Below the pieces are notes generated by a model. It saw only the letters and a program-made list of their open reading frames with translations. It was not told where the DNA came from and ran no database searches. Of a stretch of DNA of 64,000 nt, positions 60,236-64,000 are shown in pieces. A program made the position numbers and the translations under genes. Positions within the stretch are counted from its first letter, which is position 1, and every line of letters begins with the position of its first letter. The DNA comes from Heliocidaris tuberculata (Eukaryota; Echinodermata; Echinoidea; Camarodonta; Echinometridae), in the NCBI GenBank assembly GCA_025618425.1, contig CM046851.1, positions 5,828,561-5,892,560 of the forward strand, in the 5' to 3' direction.

Positions 60236-63200
60236 TTGAGAATTTCCTGCCAACCCTCCTCCCCTATGCGCCGGTTCCGCCACTGAATATCATTTGCTTT
60301 CTGATTAACAGTCACTAAAAATAATTTTTAGAAAATCGAAGATAAGTGGCGCGGTATCTGGATATTTCCATTGTGGAATATAAGGCAAGTATATGGGGAA
60401 AGAACTTCAGACATTAAACATGCCTCTCTGCGCATTGGTTAATGATGAACACGTTTGCCTCAATAATGCATTGGATTATTTCTATCAATGAAAGGTTACA
60501 TTGTTTTCCCAGCAAGTGTACACAGCACAACGGAGAAAAAAAAATGAAATTCAAAACAGACATTGCCATACTGCATGTTGATGCTTTGCAGTATACTCTG
60601 AATGTTTGGCATAAATTCGTGTACGTCTTTTGTTATACGAATATCGTATAATTACAGATCATTATATAGAGATGGCAAATACACTTTATTGTGGTATATC
60701 CCTTCTAGTATATATTCACCAATGTTTTCAAAGCGCACACTGATTAATGGCTTAGCCCTATCAAACATAATTTCGGACCGGCGTACCCCCTTCCCGCTCG
60801 AAAGACCATAAAAGTAAACTGAAATTACAGTGGGACTATCGAGGGGAAGCCCATCCCCCCCCCCCCCCAGATCTGGAAAATATTTCGTCTCATCCCCTTC
60901 TTTATCATTTCCTGATACACCAATTAATGCTAAATGAAGTGATCCAATACAATACAACATTATTTTTGTATCAGCGAAATTGGAGCGGGAAAAAAACTTT
61001 GACTTCTAAGTTAAATATGTTGAACCTGTTTGCGAATTACGAGCGACATGTAATTTTATATTTATTTATATATGATCGGATGTAGATGTTTTGTGGAAAT
61101 AGGCAAAACTTATGGGGTTTTTTTTTGTGTGTGTGTGTTTTTTCCCCGGCCACCTACGAACGTCATAACCGTTTTTTCCTGGTGTAATACAAAGTAATGA
61201 TAAAAGCAAAATGATTCCATATTATTGAGATAGCACGATTTCTCGAATTAGTCCGATTCGATAGATAAGAACACAGGTTTATAGGAAGTTTTAAAAAATT
61301 CTGCCGGATATTACATTACAATGGCTTTTTTCCTGCGTACTATGATGTACTTCATTCTCTTTAAATTCTATTTTAAAACACTATTTGATAGAAAGTAGCT
61401 CATCGTACAATAAAAAGGGCCTTCCGGTGTGGCTCTTTCTACGAATCAAGTAAATACATTTCTTTTTAAAAGACAAAGCAACAATTACTAACAGAAAAAA
61501 AAAAAAACAAGTTACATACTCACACTAATCTTTCATGTTTCATTTTGGGGGGAAAATCAAGAAAGTAATTATGATGATAGATCTTTTTCGGATTCCGTTG
61601 CTTTCACAATTATTGTAAATCCGAGGAAAATGCTAATTGCTGTAGGTGGAATGCAGTTTCCAATTACAATAGTTAATGAGTTATTTTTTAAAAATTGCTT
61701 TTACTTAACTTAGACGATCTTTGGGTGTGTTAACAAGATGTCTGCTTGCATAGGCGATTTTTTATTTGGGGGGAATAATTAAAGGCAGCCATGCCCCTGT
61801 TCATTAAAAAAAAAAAAAAAAAATATCGTTATCCAACCCCTACCTCAGGGTTTAACCCCCCCCCCCCCCCCCGCTCAAAAAGTATGGCTACGTAAGTGTC
61901 AGTAAATGTCCTCTTAACTTAAAGAATATTGAACCACATAATATTAAAGGCTTATATCCATCAGCCTGACACCTAGTAATCAATATCGTTAACTTGATTC
62001 GTCAGTTATGAAGGAAGGAATGCAAAACATATGTTATTGCTGAATTGGTGGTGGGCGTCACTGGGTGGGGATGTCCATTCGCCTTTATTTGCTTTTCAAT
62101 GAGGTCTGCTGAGATAAATCAACATAATACTTCTGCTCTGTCAAATGCCTCCCTTCCAGAAGTGAATGGTCCCTCCCTGATATTTTGGATAACAAACATC
62201 ACGGCGCCCTATAATTTCCTCCCCTTCTCCATTCTTATGATGTTTTGAGAAAAAAAAAAAACGAAAAAAAAAACTTTAACAAACCCAAAACTTGGTGAAT
62301 CGACATTATGTTCGAAACCATAAGGTCTTAAATGAACATGATATCTAATTAACATTTCACATCTCACGACACTATTAGTCGCTTACAGTGTAGTATTACA
62401 TTGAAAGTTTTCTTTCTTTGTACACCCTAGAAAGCTGGAAGAATAAAAGTAGGTATATAATTTCATTGCCAGTAGAAATGGCGTGAAGAATGAAAACCCT
62501 TGTAAGTTACCCGACATCTTTTCAACACCCGCTAGCTACCAAGAACATATATCCTTGATATCGAGACAGCAATGAACACACAGAAAGAGAGGGAGACTTA
62601 GGAGATAAGAGTATAGTTGGGAAGAGAGAGACACACACAGAGAAAGAGAGATGGGGTAGGGGGGCTCCAAAATAAAATAGAATGACGGATGCACTACTTA
62701 TATGCTGATATCGGAATATGGAAAGGAGACACATTATAAAAAGGAAAATTACACTTTGTACGAGAAAGTAAAAAAGGGAGCAAAATCGAGAGAGAAATGG
62801 TTGGCCTATAGCATAGTAGGCCTATAGTTTAATATCTACTGAAGATAACTTGAAAGGACCAAATACTTTAAGCAAGTTACACTGTCGGAGGAGAACTAGG
62901 GATTGCATTATTTTCCACGATTTTGTTTACCGTTATGTACAATTATAAAAATACATTGATGAATTGTTGTGTTCTTTACAATAACATATTTTTGTGTGTA
63001 TGTATAGAAGGAAGAGAACAGGAGAGCTAAATCGTTGTAATATAGGACTATAGCATGTTTATTTATCATGCAAACGGAACATGGCTCATTGTTCTGTCAG
63101 AGGGTTAAATCTTGTTTGTCTATTCAGCCAAAGTGAGGATTAAACTTTTTTTTTTAATGTACCGTTCATATAAAACCATGACATATCATGCTACCATCGT

Positions 63201-64000
63201 GACCCACACGATTACACGGTCGTTGAGATCCTTCTACGATCCCCATGCATGCCATGCAGCACGATGGGCGCACTACCCCGTGTGTTTGTCTTTCACTCGG
63301 GTTACTCTTACCATAACAATCGCCATCGATTGGAGAAACACGCCGATATATATCTTCATCCCCGCATCTCCTTTGCCCCCAATGACCCACTCCAACGATC
63401 CACCGTGACCGCTTTCTCAACGCCACACCGGGGCATAAAGGGATCAATGGAATTTTAGTAGTGGTGTAGTTACTGGTGGCACGAAAGGGGGGGGGGTAGT
63501 TGCCCCTTTAGAATGACGAAAACGTAGAACACAACCAAAAAGAGAGACAGAGAAATATGAGACTCGTGTTTACGCCACTCGATTTTATGGGCCATAGGTT
63601 GTGAAATCAGCAGAATGGGAAGGGGGTAGGAGGGTGGACCCAGTGTCAGGAATTTGGTAGGGAGGGGTAAACAATTCCTGTTGATTATCGCAGTGAATTG
63701 CTCTAGCTGTTGCAACCTTTCACCTTTATATCATTGCCGGTGAGGAATGTCATTTTCTTTAAACATTCGTGTGTGGGTTAAATAGTATGAAAAGTTAACT
63801 TGAATTATCTTAGTATTGTTAAATATCTCTCGGAATACAAAAATATATCTAGTTTGCTTTAATACAAGTACGTTGAAATGAATAATAGCCACGCCGTGTT
63901 TTTCGTGATGATGTCAGAGAATGTACCACCGGGTTGAGAATACTCCCCATGGATAAGACTCATTCTTGTTGACCTTTGTAGAGTCGCATCTTAACCTTTC
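60236..64000. other. Right-hand spacer with repeat remnants, no gene seen
   Basis: At 60250-60285 the minus strand reads CAGTGGCGGAACCGGCGCAT, a CAGTGGCG-family end. At 63461-63510 GTAGTGGTGTAGTTACTGG with a G run and TTGCCCC belongs to the same family. Homopolymers occur near 60857-60870 (C), 61806-61823 (A) and 61857-61872 (C). Open frames, including 63112-63458 on both strands, show no known domain. Confidence 0.45.

Noticed and set aside
63112..63458. Overlapping frames on both strands near the right end
   Set aside because: No domain, signal or repeat of a known family; most likely chance in a locally GC-richer stretch.

Overview
This is AT-rich, repeat-dense eukaryotic DNA. It holds no bacterial operon, phage or CRISPR system. 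tRNA-derived SINEs, CR1/L2-like LINE remnants, many small inverted-repeat DNA transposons, long CT/GA/AT/GAA microsatellites and numerous 10-16 base G or C homopolymers suggest a marine invertebrate. My impression, not a search result, is an echinoderm such as a sea urchin, with hemichordate or cephalochordate as alternatives.

The only convincing protein-coding gene is on the minus strand: a rhodopsin-class (class A) peptide GPCR most like tachykinin (neurokinin) receptors. Three coding exons are visible: 49320-49951 (N-terminus to extracellular loop 2), 13239-13389 (TM5 and intracellular loop 3) and 6338-6534 (TM6-TM7). They join in frame across consensus GT/AG sites with matching phases (2, 0, then 2 into an exon not seen). 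Together they encode about 327 residues with all seven membrane segments. The C-terminal tail exon was not found and probably lies below coordinate 1. The intron between the first two exons is about 35.9 kb and the next about 6.7 kb, so most of the window is intron.

Region by region. 1-6337 (intron C) has a G-rich foldback repeat, a 603-bp TIR element with ATTT target duplications, a 147-bp tandem repeat, a dimeric MITE, a long GAA tract, a foldback element and a tRNA-derived SINE. 6535-13238 (intron B) is mostly unique AT-rich DNA with microsatellites. 13390-49319 (intron A) carries three degraded LINE fragments, two Ser-tRNA-type SINEs, an 11-copy minisatellite, several MITEs and local duplications. 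49952-64000 lies upstream of the start codon: probable 5' leader and promoter, then more repeats, including a Penelope-like inverted pair, paired palindromes and an 877-bp foldback element whose two arms carry the same open frame.

The best-supported biology is the peptide receptor gene and its intron architecture. The novelty candidates are the mobile-element structures. I see no evidence for a new multi-gene system.
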